A stretch of DNA of 64,000 nt from Rhizobium grahamii CCGE 502 (GTDB lineage Bacteria; Pseudomonadota; Alphaproteobacteria; Rhizobiales; Rhizobiaceae), in NCBI RefSeq assembly GCF_000298315.2, contig NZ_AEYE02000035.1:543514-607513 (forward strand), given 5' to 3'. This document shows, in pieces, positions 9,136 through 17,680 of this stretch. Below the pieces are notes generated by a model that was given only the letters and a program-made list of their open reading frames with translations, did no database searches and was not told the origin of the DNA. A program made the translations under genes and the position numbers. Position 1 is the stretch's first letter. Each line of letters begins with the position of its first letter.

Positions 9136-9244
9136 TGATGCACATGGCGGTGTTCCTCCCAGTTTTCCGCCGCAACAGCTGTTCCCTCTGGAGGTTTTGA
9201 CCTTCACACCTTATGGGCCGCGGTTTTCCGTCGGCCCTTTTTTT
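9136..9244 (+). ncRNA. Putative trans-acting small RNA, AbcR/alpha-r15-like
   Basis: A stretch without a convincing open frame ends in a strong intrinsic terminator (9215-9244). Upstream, GGCGG at 9146-9150 can pair with CCGCC at 9167-9171, displaying TTCCTCCC (9153-9160), an anti-Shine-Dalgarno sequence, in the loop. A second CU-rich element (TTCCCTCT) follows at about 9182-9189. Three hairpins, CU-rich loops and a length of about 110 nt are the hallmarks of rhizobial AbcR (alpha-r15) RNAs, which repress ABC-transporter mRNAs. A TTGGTC (9105-9110) / GATCAT (9127-9132) pair could be the promoter. The 5' end is estimated and family membership is an inference. Confidence 0.5.
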
Positions 9245-9689
9245 CCTGGCTCTGCCCTCTCTGGGGCGAAGGCTGCCATCGAACCTGCGATAGACCATAG
9301 CCATCGGCAAATGTCTTGCAGTCGATTGCCGCGACATCTGCGGCACCCTCGGCGACCGCTATGATCGATTGGCGGTAACTGCCTGTCTCAACGCGCTGAC
9401 GTGATCCGCAACACCGAGCTCCAGCGCCCCCCAGCATTGCCTGTGCGAGAAAAGCCCGGATGTAACCAAAATACGGTCTGATCTCGTCCGCTGGCAGATT
9501 TGCCCGATCGGACGCTTGCCGGCCCCGCTCAGGATGCCTCCCGGCACGGGAGAAAGATCCCCGTGGATCGGGCAAGATCGGCAGGCACCCCTGCGCCGCG
9601 CGAACGAAGAACCTCGCGAAGTCTCTCCCATCGTGCATTGGTCTCTTCCCGACTTCGGGCCAATCATACATGGGTTGGTGAGCACGCAA
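9204..9689 (-). pseudogene. Decayed PhnD-like phosphate/phosphonate ABC binding-protein gene
   Basis: The minus-strand frame contains two family landmarks in the right order: near its start PMYDWPEVG (the typical MYDWPEV beginning of these proteins) and near its end ETGSYRQSIIAVAEGAADVAAIDC (positions about 9316-9390), the canonical TGSHRASI-AVAEG-ADVAAID segment. Between them the sequence is scrambled. A neighbouring frame gives LFSHRQCWG, which resembles the family's LLFSQTCGYP. The spacing between landmarks is far shorter than in an intact protein of about 270 residues. Hence it is a deleted and frameshifted remnant that overlaps the small-RNA terminator at its 3' side. Confidence 0.6.
9215..9244 (+). 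terminator. Rho-independent terminator of the putative small RNA
   Basis: GGGCCG, an 11-base loop region, then CGGCCC followed by seven T. The nearest upstream plus-strand gene ends 323 bp before it, so it most likely ends the small RNA transcript. Confidence 0.8.
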
Positions 9690-9988
9690 CCAGGTTCAGC
9701 TGCAATGAACGAGCCTCTTTGCTTGGTAGCATGTGCTTGGCACCACGGACTCGCGATAACACGTCGGTTTTACCGACACATACGTCATTGTCTGATCGGA
9801 CCACAGGCCGCATTCAATTATGGAGAGGGCATCACCACCAACCGCTTGCTTCCGTCGGCTTTTTGAACGTTTTCAATTACGTGATCGCTTCTGTTCGGAA
9901 AACGATGGAGGATCGAAGGCAACTAAAGTATAGGCTATATCTCGGTCAAGGCAGCCCTTCGTGCCCAATCAGCGAATGGCCGAGATTG
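9690..9988. other. Intergenic region without recognisable gene
   Basis: About 300 bp between the PhnD-like remnant and the DUF6429 gene. Short frames here have no recognisable protein pattern, and no terminator or repeat was found. Confidence 0.5.
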
Positions 9989-10222
9989 CTATTCCGCCTT
10001 CCGCGTGAACATTGACCTAAACAGCTCTCTCGAGCGCTCCAGCCCTTCCTCCGTTAGGAACACCGATTTCGACTTGTTCATGGGATCGTGAATTAGTCCT
10101 TTCCTGTAGAGCCGATCCGTCGCCCCCCAATCGAAGCTCTTCCAGGCACGCCGTTCATCATGAATGGTGAGCCACATCAGCGCCAGGACAGCATCGTCTA
10201 TCTTGTCTTCGTCAACAGTCAT
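9989..10222 (-). CDS. DUF6429 family protein
   Basis: A 77-residue protein reading VDEDKIDDAVLALMWLTIHD, then RAWKSFDWGATDRLYRKGLI and KSKSVFLTEEGLERSRELF. This is the full pattern of the DUF6429 family, common in Rhizobiales and scattered in accessory regions. The second half resembles a small winged helix (LTEEG...), but no function is known. It stands alone, with about 200 bp to nadC on the downstream side. Confidence 0.85.
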   Translation of the reverse strand: MTVDEDKIDDAVLALMWLTIHDERRAWKSFDWGATDRLYRKGLIHDPMNKSKSVFLTEEGLERSRELFRSMFTRKAE

Positions 10223-10423
10223 GCCCTCATCCTAGCACCCCCGACGGTCAAAATCTCCTCTCTGCGCAAGGCTTGTCGCCCCCCGCGTCACTGCCTCGGC
10301 CCGCTTGCTGTAGCAACTGGCCGGCGTGGCACGGACGCCGCGCTTGCCCCGCGCCGGAGCACGCTCACGACCGGCTTGCCTTCGGACGTGGAGGGACTGA
10401 TGGATGGCGCCGCTCACCGCCCG

Positions 10424-11275
10424 TCAGTCTTTTGCATCCAGCCCAATATCAAGAGTCGGCGCACTATGGGTACACCAACCGACCGAGACGAGATCGATTC
10501 CTGAAGATGCAACCAACGCAACGGTTGCGGGCGTAACCCGGCCCGATGCCTCGGTGATGGCGCGACCATCGATGATCGAAACAGCTTCGCGGAGCTGTGA
10601 CGGCGTCATGTTGTCGAGCAGGACAGCATCGACCCCCTCCTGCATGACCTCTCGCAACTGCTCAAGCGTATCTACTTCAATCTCGATCTTGACCATGTGC
10701 CCGGCGCCGGCGCGGGCGCGCCGAATTGCGTTCACCACCCCTCCAGCTATCGCAACGTGATTGTCTTTGATGAGAATGGCATCAGAAAGCGCAAAACGGT
10801 GGTTCATGCCGCCGCCGGCACGAACGGCGTACTTTTCCAGGGCGCGCAAACCCGGCGTCGTCTTGCGGGTACATGCAATCGACGCCTTTGTCCCGGCAAC
10901 CGCGTCGACCAGGCTCGTCGTCACGGTCGCGATGCCTGACAGATGGCCCAGAAAATTGAGCGCAGTGCGTTCGCCAGTCAGGATACCGCGCGATGGCCCA
11001 CTTATCGTGGCGATCCTATCACCAGTCCGAACCCGTGTTCCGTCCTCCACCTCGCGCGTCATTGTAATCGTCGGATCGACGAGCTGGAACGCCAGCTCCG
11101 CGGCGTCGAGACCGGCGATTGTCCCGGGCTGCCGCGCGACCATCAGGAAGGATGATTGATGGTCAGCTGGGATCACGGCTGCCGACGTAATGTCGCCGGC
11201 AAGTCCAAGATCTTCGACAAGGGCGGCGCGGACCATCGGTTCAATGACAATGCGCGGCAAGGGAGCAAGGGACAT
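10424..11275 (-). CDS. nadC: Nicotinate-nucleotide pyrophosphorylase (quinolinate phosphoribosyltransferase)
   Basis: A 283-residue enzyme converting quinolinate and PRPP to nicotinate mononucleotide, the third step of de novo NAD synthesis. Typical segments are EDLGLAGDITSAAVIP, RTALNFLGHLSGIAT, TRKTTPGLRALEKYAV with the PRPP/quinolinate-binding residues, LIKDNH and EVDTLEQ. The ATG at 11275 (MSLAPLPRIVIEP) lies 1 bp after the nadB stop, so the longer upstream frame is rejected. It is the last gene of nrtR-nadA-nadB-nadC. Confidence 0.96.
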   Translation of the reverse strand: MSLAPLPRIVIEPMVRAALVEDLGLAGDITSAAVIPADHQSSFLMVARQPGTIAGLDAAELAFQLVDPTITMTREVEDGTRVRTGDRIATISGPSRGILTGERTALNFLGHLSGIATVTTSLVDAVAGTKASIACTRKTTPGLRALEKYAVRAGGGMNHRFALSDAILIKDNHVAIAGGVVNAIRRARAGAGHMVKIEIEVDTLEQLREVMQEGVDAVLLDNMTPSQLREAVSIIDGRAITEASGRVTPATVALVASSGIDLVSVGWCTHSAPTLDIGLDAKD

Positions 11276-11276
11276 C

Positions 11277-12815
11277 TCAGGCACTCCTGGCAAAAGATTG
11301 GATGTTGGTGCGCGCGGCGTCAAGAATATCTGCAAGCGTCATGAAGCGGCGCGTTGCAACCGACAGCTTGGATGGAAAGTCTGTGCGCGCATGCGCACCA
11401 CGGCTTTCCTCGCGAAGCATCGCAAAGACGCCAATCGCCAAGGCAACGGTAGCTGGATCGGCGCACGCAGCGGTGCCTTCGGCGAGCGGCAACAGAGTGC
11501 GAATGGCCCCCTGAAGCGAGACCCTGTTACGTAGAACGCCGAGGTTGAGCGATACAGCCCCCCGCACCACCGACGTATCCGGCGCCTGAGGAGGAGACAT
11601 TGATAGAACATGACTGACAACACCAGCAGTGGTGCCACTGATATCTTGCGCTGCCCGCATGCCGAGGACAGCTGCCTCAAGAAGCGAATTGCTTGCCAAG
11701 CGGTTGGCGCCGTGAAGGCCGGTTGACGCGGCCTCACCGACCGCCCAGAGCCCCGCAACAGAGCTACGCCCCCTCACATCGGTTGCAATGCCACCCATAT
11801 GGTAGTGAACCGCTGGCCGCACTGGGATAGCTTCAGCGGCCGGGTTTATCCCTGCCTCGTGGCATAAGGCGTCTATGGTTGGAAAGCGCTCGGCAAAGCG
11901 GTTGCCGAGCGCTGGACGTGCATCGAGGAAGACCCGCCGCCCCTTTGACAGCTCGGCGCTGATGGCGCGCGCAACGACGTCGCGTGGCGCAAGTTCCGCC
12001 CCGGCAACACCTGACATGAAGCGCTCTCCCCGGTCATTGACGAGAATTGCTCCCTCGCCCCGTACCGCTTCGCTCACAAGGGCGAGCGGACGGCGCGCTG
12101 AATCGAGCCCTGTTGGGTGAAACTGCACGAATTCCATGTCGGCGAGCACCGCGCCCGCCCTCGCCGCCAACGCAACCCCCTGACCGAAGTTGCTGGTCGG
12201 ATTGGTGGTCGAATCGTAGAGGCCTCCAATACCGCCCGTTGCCAACACCACCCGGTTCGTGGCAATTGCCGCGATCTGGGAACCCTTGGAGACGATCAGG
12301 CCCCTAACGATCCCGTCAGTTGTCAGAAGCGAGCGTAGCTCGGTTCCATCCAGAACGGTGATGGAGGGTGTTGCGGCAACAGTCTTGAGAAGTGCGGCGA
12401 CAACGGCAGCGCCCGATCCGTCTCCGGACGCATGAACGATGCGGCGACAGGAATGAGCCGCTTCGAGACCAAGAATAAGCTGCCCGGAGCTGTCCCGGTC
12501 GAATGTGACACCGGCGCGCTCCAGACTTGCAATGACGGCCGGTCCCTCAGCGACAATATCGGCGGCAACCGAGGGATCGCAGAGGCCGTCGCCGGCCGCG
12601 AGCGTATCGAGGAGATGGAGTTCGGCATTATCGCCATCGCCGAGACTTGCGGCGATCCCGCCCTGGGCCCAGGCGCTTGATGTATGCTCCCCGATTGCCC
12701 CGCGGGTAACGAGCACGACCGGCTGCGGCGAAAGCGTAAGGGCTGTCATGAGGCCGGCAAGCCCGCTTCCGACGATGACGACCTTGCCGTTCAAATCGTC
12801 GAACCGCCCGATCAT
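11277..12815 (-). CDS. nadB: L-aspartate oxidase
   Basis: A 512-residue FAD enzyme oxidising L-aspartate to iminoaspartate, the first step of NAD synthesis. [11 protein letters not shown] binds [20 protein letters not shown] and the active-site block HPTGLD...[16 protein letters not shown] match the family, as do [10 protein letters not shown] and [26 protein letters not shown]. The start [11 protein letters not shown] at 12815 overlaps the nadA stop by 4 bp (ATGA). The protein is slightly shorter than the usual ~530-540 residues, mainly in the C-terminal helical domain. Confidence 0.95.
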   Translation of the reverse strand: MIGRFDDLNGKVVIVGSGLAGLMTALTLSPQPVVLVTRGAIGEHTSSAWAQGGIAASLGDGDNAELHLLDTLAAGDGLCDPSVAADIVAEGPAVIASLERAGVTFDRDSSGQLILGLEAAHSCRRIVHASGDGSGAAVVAALLKTVAATPSITVLDGTELRSLLTTDGIVRGLIVSKGSQIAAIATNRVVLATGGIGGLYDSTTNPTSNFGQGVALAARAGAVLADMEFVQFHPTGLDSARRPLALVSEAVRGEGAILVNDRGERFMSGVAGAELAPRDVVARAISAELSKGRRVFLDARPALGNRFAERFPTIDALCHEAGINPAAEAIPVRPAVHYHMGGIATDVRGRSSVAGLWAVGEAASTGLHGANRLASNSLLEAAVLGMRAAQDISGTTAGVVSHVLSMSPPQAPDTSVVRGAVSLNLGVLRNRVSLQGAIRTLLPLAEGTAACADPATVALAIGVFAMLREESRGAHARTDFPSKLSVATRRFMTLADILDAARTNIQSFARSA

Positions 12816-13783
12816 ATCGCGAGCATCCGCTCGACTGCCCGCCTTGCAGCGACGGCAATCGCCGGGTCGACGGTCACCTCGTGGCGATTTTCCTGAAGGG
12901 CTGTCCGGATATTTTTTAACGTGATCCGCTTCATGTGCGGGCAAAGGTTGCAAGGTCGAATGAATTCAACATCGGGATGATGAACCGAAACATTGTCGCT
13001 CATGGAGCATTCCGTCAGCAGCACGACACGAGCCGGGCGCTGCTGCCCGACAAAGTCTGACATGACCGCGGTTGATCCCGCAAAATCTGCTGCCGCGACG
13101 ACATCGGGCGGACATTCCGGGTGCGCCAGGACTGTCACACCCGGGTGATTTTCCCGCAGTTGCCTGACATCGTCGGCCGTAAACAGCTCGTGGACTTCAC
13201 AATGACCATGCCAGGCTAGCACCTCGACGTCTGTTTCGCGTGCGACGTTACGGGCAAGATATTCGTCAGGGATCATCAGCACGCGCGGTACGCCGAGCGA
13301 TTCAACGACCTGCTTCGCATTTCCCGAAGTGCAACAAATGTCGGACGCGGCTTTCACGGCCGCCGAGGTGTTGACGTAGGTAATGACAGGCACGCCTGGG
13401 TGCGCCTTGCGCAAAAGCGCCACGTCCTCAGGCGTAATCGAGTCCGCAAGCGAACAACCCGCCCCCATATCGGGAATGAGGACGGTCTTATTCGGGTTGA
13501 GGAGCTTGGCCGTTTCGGCCATGAAATGCACCCCGGCCAGCACGATAACGTCGGCTTCGACCTCGATCGCCCTGCGTGCAAGAGCGAGGCTGTCGCCGAC
13601 AATATCGGCGACACCATGGAAGATCTCAGGGGTTTGATAGTTATGGGCAAGGATCACCGCGTTGCGTTTTTGCTTGAGATCCAGGATCGCTTCGACGTCG
13701 TCTTCGAATGACATCCACTCTGCTTTCGGGATGACACGCTGGACGCGCTCGTAGAGGGAGGACGCGGAAACGTTGCGGTTCAT
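12812..13783 (-). CDS. nadA: Quinolinate synthase (4Fe-4S)
   Basis: A 323-residue enzyme that condenses iminoaspartate with dihydroxyacetone phosphate to quinolinate. The three cluster-ligating cysteines are recognisable in [18 protein letters not shown] and [12 protein letters not shown]. It is the first gene of the nadABC operon, and a 19-bp NrtR-type palindrome lies 15 bp upstream of its start. Confidence 0.96.
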   Translation of the reverse strand: MNRNVSASSLYERVQRVIPKAEWMSFEDDVEAILDLKQKRNAVILAHNYQTPEIFHGVADIVGDSLALARRAIEVEADVIVLAGVHFMAETAKLLNPNKTVLIPDMGAGCSLADSITPEDVALLRKAHPGVPVITYVNTSAAVKAASDICCTSGNAKQVVESLGVPRVLMIPDEYLARNVARETDVEVLAWHGHCEVHELFTADDVRQLRENHPGVTVLAHPECPPDVVAAADFAGSTAVMSDFVGQQRPARVVLLTECSMSDNVSVHHPDVEFIRPCNLCPHMKRITLKNIRTALQENRHEVTVDPAIAVAARRAVERMLAI

Positions 13784-13797
13784 GGCCTGCTCCTATT

Positions 13798-13816
13798 TAT
13801 ACTCATTATGAGTATA
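13798..13816. promoter_or_regulatory. NrtR operator in front of nadABC
   Basis: TATACTCATTATGAGTATA is a perfect 19-bp inverted repeat (9-bp arms around one T) in the 70-bp gap between the nrtR stop and the nadA start. The position and the adjacent nrtR gene make it the likely binding site by which NrtR represses nadABC when NAD is plentiful. The AT-rich arm TATA probably overlaps the nadA promoter -10. Confidence 0.85.
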
Positions 13817-13853
13817 TTTTGGAAGAAACAGTTATCCTCCCTGTGAGCATATG

Positions 13854-14756
13854 TCAACCGCGTGAAATGGGAAGTCGGGATCCGGACAGTGCGCGCTCTT
13901 CACGCACAGCATGGCGATAGCGGAAAAGCTTTGCGGGCCGCCCGCCGGTCTCACTCAGTGTCTCGCCCGTTTCCTCAACAAGATCCTGTTGTTCGATCAA
14001 CCGCCGGAAATTCTGCTTATGGAGCGTCAGCCCGGCAAGGGCCTCCACGGTGCGTTGCAGTTGCAGCAATGTGAAGCTCTCGGACATGAGCTCGAAGACG
14101 ACGGGTCGGTATTTGATCTTTGCCCTCAACCTCGCAATGCCTGTTGCAAGGATGCGCCGGTGATCGGCAAACATTGCCCGGCCGCCGCTAGCATCCATCT
14201 CGCCCCCCGCCTCTGCAACGAAACCGGCCTCATAGAGGAGCTCGTATCGCTGCAATACGAGGTCTTCATTCCATCGCGCGTTGCCGAACCCGAAGGCAAA
14301 ATGGGCGCGACGTATCCGATCTTGTTGACGGTCCGGATCGCCCTCGGCCCATGCGGTCAGACGAGCTTCGATACCGTCTAGCTGCACAGGTCGTCCTGCT
14401 CGCCAATCCTCCCACGGAAAATACCGGTACCAGCCTTGCCAGCCTGGCCGACCTCCACCCGGAGTGGCCTCTTCATGGACAAGCCCCAGATAGCTTATCG
14501 AAATCGTTCTGCCGCCAAGTATCTCGTTGTTCCTGTCGCGGTCAGCGAAGGTGTATAGCTGCTCCAGATAGCCAACCGGATGGCCAGTCTGGTCCTGCAC
14601 CCATTCGCGCAGCCCGCTTTGCAGCGTTCTATGGCCCATCTCGAACGGGCCCGACGGTAATGCATCGCCCGAACTAATGGTCATGACGCGCGGTTCATTG
14701 CCTGTAACGGCAACAAGGACAGCTATCAATTCGGCGTGGGCAAACCCGATCGTCAC
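13854..14756 (-). CDS. nrtR: NrtR, Nudix-related transcriptional repressor of NAD biosynthesis
   Basis: A 300-residue protein with an N-terminal Nudix-like domain (residues about 10-150; LREWVQDQTGHPVGYLEQLY, YLGLVHE) and a C-terminal winged helix (about 200-285; FTLLQLQRTVEAL, NFRRLIEQ). The Nudix box is degenerate (REWVQDQTG rather than REUxEExGU), as usual for regulators that sense ADP-ribose without hydrolysing it efficiently. A GTG start at 14756 is assumed, with only a weak ribosome-binding site. It lies 70 bp upstream of nadA in the same direction. Confidence 0.92.
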   Translation of the reverse strand: MTIGFAHAELIAVLVAVTGNEPRVMTISSGDALPSGPFEMGHRTLQSGLREWVQDQTGHPVGYLEQLYTFADRDRNNEILGGRTISISYLGLVHEEATPGGGRPGWQGWYRYFPWEDWRAGRPVQLDGIEARLTAWAEGDPDRQQDRIRRAHFAFGFGNARWNEDLVLQRYELLYEAGFVAEAGGEMDASGGRAMFADHRRILATGIARLRAKIKYRPVVFELMSESFTLLQLQRTVEALAGLTLHKQNFRRLIEQQDLVEETGETLSETGGRPAKLFRYRHAVREERALSGSRLPISRG

Positions 14757-14969
14757 TGATTACGAATCCCATCTCTATCAACTGCCGCGATTTGTTGCAC
14801 AACAAGATTGTGTCGGAAAGCACTCGACAGGTCGACACGACGCATATTTTGGCGGTTAAGCCGATGCCTCTTGCAGGCGCAGGAATTTGGCAACGAACAG
14901 GATGGAAACCGAGCCACGCACAATTTCGCCTCAAGGATACCAAGGGCATTCGCATAGCCGGTTACCATT
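14757..14969. other. Intergenic region upstream of nrtR
   Basis: No protein pattern was recognised. Possible nrtR promoter region. A remnant of the paralogue described next begins to its right. Confidence 0.4.
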
Positions 14970-15306
14970 CGCTTGACGTGAAGCCATTTGACGGGCTCCA
15001 TGACCTTCAGACCGATCTCGACACCGCTGTCGGCGACAATATGGAGCGTGCGAATCATGTCGGCGGCCTGAAGGAGTGCCTTGCCAAGATCATTCCTACT
15101 TCGCTCTGGCGCGAGCGTGCAATGTAGCAATGCAGGACGACCATATTTCTCGGCGTGCCACTTCCAGGAATGCCGACAATTTCCCGGAGGTCCTGGATGA
15201 GGACGATCGAACGGTGGATCAGCCAAGTGAAATCGCCGGGCCGCATTTTGTCGACTTCGTTCGTTGCGCGAACGAGTTCCGAAATGACGTCCGTCGCACC
15301 GTCCAA
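14970..15306 (-). pseudogene. Frameshifted paralogue of the 108-residue hypothetical protein at 15488
   Basis: The minus-strand frame starting at 15306 reads DVISELVRATNEVDKMRP then HRSIVLIQDLREIVGIPGSGTPR. It aligns with the intact neighbour's SDLVRAINQIHLLTLEERRE / ASIHDLRATL / GADTP. After about 15125 the similarity moves to another minus frame (RNDLGKALLQAADMIRTLHI against the neighbour's NELVAAAFVVLCDQINKMLRIC). The gene is thus a diverged, inverted copy broken by a frameshift. Its 3' limit is approximate. Confidence 0.5.
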
Positions 15307-15487
15307 AATTTATCATCGCCCCCCAAGCCATTGAACACCAAGCGACGGGGCCTCAACAGCGTATTTTGCCCCAGCCGCGAGCACCAGCCGCAGCGCTTGC
15401 TGGAGTTTCGGTCGAAAGGCTAACTCGCCAACGGATAGCAGGATCGCTATCTTTACGTACAACTGCGACGGCAAAATCAGGGGAAAG

Positions 15488-15814
15488 ATGACGAGTATCC
15501 AAACAGCACCAGATTTTATGTCGGACCTCGTTCGGGCGATCAACCAAATCCATCTGCTGACGCTCGAGGAGCGAAGAGAAATGGTTGCCCGCGGCACCGC
15601 CAGCATTCACGACCTGCGGGCCACGCTTGATCAACATGGAGCGGACACACCCATGGCGTCGCGGACGTTGCGCGAGGTGGAGAGATTGATTGCCGAGATG
15701 GGCGACACGCCCAACGAGCTGGTCGCTGCAGCGTTCGTAGTGTTATGTGATCAAATCAACAAAATGCTGAGAATCTGTGATTCTGCATCTGCTGAACAAC
15801 AGTGGAAGAAGTGA
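15488..15814 (+). CDS. Hypothetical protein, 108 residues, member of a local paralogue pair
   Basis: A 108-residue acidic, helical protein (MTSIQTAPDFMSDLVRAINQ...). No known domain was recognised. GGGGAAAG precedes the ATG as a Shine-Dalgarno sequence. It is divergent from its broken paralogue, 181 bp away. The preserved helical pattern in both copies (DLVRAINQI, HDLRATL, AAAFVVLCDQI) supports real coding. There is one Cys and no signal or membrane segment, so it is probably cytosolic. Confidence 0.65.
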   Translation: MTSIQTAPDFMSDLVRAINQIHLLTLEERREMVARGTASIHDLRATLDQHGADTPMASRTLREVERLIAEMGDTPNELVAAAFVVLCDQINKMLRICDSASAEQQWKK

Positions 15815-16187
15815 TGCCGCCTCCGCCGTACGCGTTGCAGCGGCTCTAGTTTTGGCGCAACTTCAAGCAGGAAGCATCGAGTGGTTACTGCCGTCGGGCA
15901 CAATGGACTTTTATCTCAATCGCCCGAACATGCACGGGCTGCGGCCTGCCAAAAAATCGTCCGCAAGAACTTTGGACTAAACGCGTTGCGCCGTCAACAA
16001 GCCCAGCACCTAACCGCCGCGCGCCTCGTCATAGGCAGTGTTCGAAACAGCTTTCGCAAAGCGGCTGTTTGGCCAATTGCCACGCACTTGCGTCTTTTAT
16101 GCATTGAGGCCGTAGCAGGACGCTAAGCCGTGGCTTCGCTGGACCTTTGCTCCGAAAGACCATACGCCATGGCCTGCCCATGCAATC
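15815..16187. other. Intergenic region without recognisable gene
   Basis: About 370 bp after the 108-residue gene. Short frames lack recognisable pattern. The ribosome-binding site of the following DUF3606 gene begins at 16188. Confidence 0.4.
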
Positions 16188-16201
16188 AGGAGGAGACATT
16201 G

Positions 16202-16381
16202 GTGTCGAATACCAGGCCGCGCCGCGGCAAAGGCGATCGTGGGTTCGCAACGCGGGACCCGTACGAGGTCGCTTTCTTTGCCAGGAAGCACGGAATCGCC
16301 ACCGTAGACGCAAAGCGCATTATCAATACGCATGGCTCGGATCGAGATTCTTGTGACAAGGCAGCCAACCGCCTGAAATAG
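16202..16381 (+). CDS. DUF3606-type small protein
   Basis: A 59-residue protein starting at GTG (VSNTRPRRGKGDRGFATRDP) with a strong AGGAGG at 16188-16193, 8 bases before the start. That choice drops a longer upstream frame. The segment DPYEVAFFARKHGIATVDAK and the ending THGSDRDSCDKAANRLK match DUF3606 proteins (YEV-YFAKKHGIS...A...GNDR). These are short, helix-rich proteins, frequent in rhizobia and often stress-induced, of unknown function. Confidence 0.75.
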   Translation: MSNTRPRRGKGDRGFATRDPYEVAFFARKHGIATVDAKRIINTHGSDRDSCDKAANRLK

Positions 16382-16531
16382 CTACCTCTTCGCACCAGCC
16401 GACAGCACACGGTGTGTTGCATCGTCGAGTGCGTGGCTTGATTGAACGCCGTCCTGTTTCAAGCCGTACGCTGTATTGGCGCATCCGGCCAGCGCGAGGA
16501 AGGCGATACAGATTATGATCGTCGACTTCAT
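16382..16531 (-). CDS. Entericidin EcnA/B-like small lipoprotein
   Basis: A 49-residue gene. It encodes MKSTIIICIAFLALAGCANT, a signal peptide with lipobox LAGC (Cys17 is the lipid-attachment residue). It is followed by the entericidin pattern YGLKQDGVQSS then HALDDATHRVL. GAGGAAA precedes the ATG. Entericidins are small membrane lipoproteins discussed as toxin/antidote or envelope-stress peptides. The start codon overlaps the stop of a short upstream frame (ATGA), so the gene may be translationally coupled to that frame or to its remnant. Confidence 0.8.
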   Translation of the reverse strand: MKSTIIICIAFLALAGCANTAYGLKQDGVQSSHALDDATHRVLSAGAKR

Positions 16532-16930
16532 GCCGTTTCCTCACGTTGATCTACGACGTAGATGACGCAGCCATCTGTCAATTCAATTGCGAATGCAGCG
16601 CACGCCTCCTTATCGAGGCGGCCATCGCTCATAACCACAGCCGTTGTCAACACATAGGTGGCCTGTCATCGAGCATAAAGATCTGAACGCAGGCCCAATC
16701 GCAAGAACCGCGTTGGTTTGTGCTCCATAGCGGCATAGCCAGACACAAGCAGATTGCGTCCCTTCTTGAGTAGATCTGCCGCTATCCTTGCCTCCACATC
16801 AAAACGATCCTTCCGACGCTGACATTGACGAGGGCGGAGATCGGTCGAGCGGATCGACGATCACGGCATATGGGCCCCGGCAAGGACAACCACCTCTGCA
16901 TCGAGTTCTTCCGACATTGCGCAAGGACAG
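16528..16930 (-). pseudogene. Possible decayed gene with two in-frame stops
   Basis: One minus-strand frame stays protein-like over about 130 codons but is interrupted twice by TGA. It reads MSEELDAEVVVLAGAHMP, stop, then VEARIAADLLKKGRNLLVSG and RFLRLGLRSDLYAR, stop, then QATYVLTTAVVMSDGRLDKE and ending IYVVDQREETA. The last piece ends in an ATGA overlap with the entericidin-like gene. No family was recognised, and the frame could be a coincidence. Confidence 0.3.
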
Positions 16931-17262
16931 AAAACAACGCGGTCGATTGTCGGGGATGGCGTGATCAGCGCCGATTGAGCCATCGATGGCTTCGTTTGGT
17001 TGGAAAATAATCCGATATTGAGAAAGCGCGAAAGCGGATTACAATATGGATGGGAATGGAGCGGATCTAGAGGGGTTCCTTAACGTCACGGCGGTGCACT
17101 GCGTCAGCATTTCGAGCCGGCCGACGTTTTTTGCCATGTTCGGGTTCACCGCTCTATGCGGGATAAAAAACGTATCAACACAATTGATCCGTTCAATTAT
17201 CTCCGTTAGGTTGTTAACTGGCATTATAGTCGCGCAGCAACCGGCGTTCGAAGGAGAGACCG
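16931..17262. other. Intergenic region upstream of the XRE regulator
   Basis: An AT-rich stretch (notably 17190-17235) that probably carries the promoter of the downstream regulator. No gene is supported. Confidence 0.4.
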
Positions 17263-17655
17263 ATGAAAGATGGACCGCACGCAGTCGATGTTCACGTCGG
17301 GAAGACGATCCGCATCAAGCGATTGATGAGAAAAGTATCGCAGACCGAGCTTGGTGACAGGGTCGGCGTCACATTTCAGCAAATCCAGAAATACGAAAAG
17401 GGCTCGAACCGCGTTTCGGCAAGCATGCTTGTCGAAATAGCCAGCGCCCTTGACGTTGACGTCCGCTCGTTTTTCGAGGAAGTCAACGTGGGTATGGCGA
17501 ATGACAATCCGTCGCCCAGCGAAGAATTTGTCGTCTCGCGCGACGGCGTCCTCCTTAATGCCGCCTTCCTGTCGATCAAGAGCGAAGCTGTTCGCAAGAA
17601 GATCGTGAAGCTCGTACAGGCAATTGCAGGCATGGAGCAGACGGACGACGAATAA
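17263..17655 (+). CDS. XRE-family (PraR-like) transcriptional regulator
   Basis: A 130-residue protein. Residues about 10-66 are a Cro/CI-type helix-turn-helix (HVGKTIRIKRLMRKVSQTEL, then GVTFQQIQKYEKGSNRVSAS). It is followed by a short acidic linker and a C-terminal helical part (LNAAFLSIKSEAVRKKIVKL). The layout matches rhizobial PraR/SinR-like regulators, which control quorum sensing, biofilm and surface functions. GAAGGAGAGACCG precedes the ATG. It is convergent with the 89-residue gene, 25 bp away. It could act on the adjacent YcaO locus, but nothing in the sequence proves it. Confidence 0.88.
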   Translation: MKDGPHAVDVHVGKTIRIKRLMRKVSQTELGDRVGVTFQQIQKYEKGSNRVSASMLVEIASALDVDVRSFFEEVNVGMANDNPSPSEEFVVSRDGVLLNAAFLSIKSEAVRKKIVKLVQAIAGMEQTDDE

Positions 17656-17680
17656 CCTTCATCGTCCCGGATCCCGAACG

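Noticed and set aside
9500-10015. Plus-strand open frame between the small RNA and the DUF6429 gene
   Set aside because: Its composition is Arg/Ser-rich without domain pattern, it overlaps the PhnD-like relic on the other strand and has no ribosome-binding site.
16202-17262. Integration site or mobile element around the small genes
   Set aside because: No integrase, transposase, tRNA or flanking direct repeats could be found, despite the accessory appearance.
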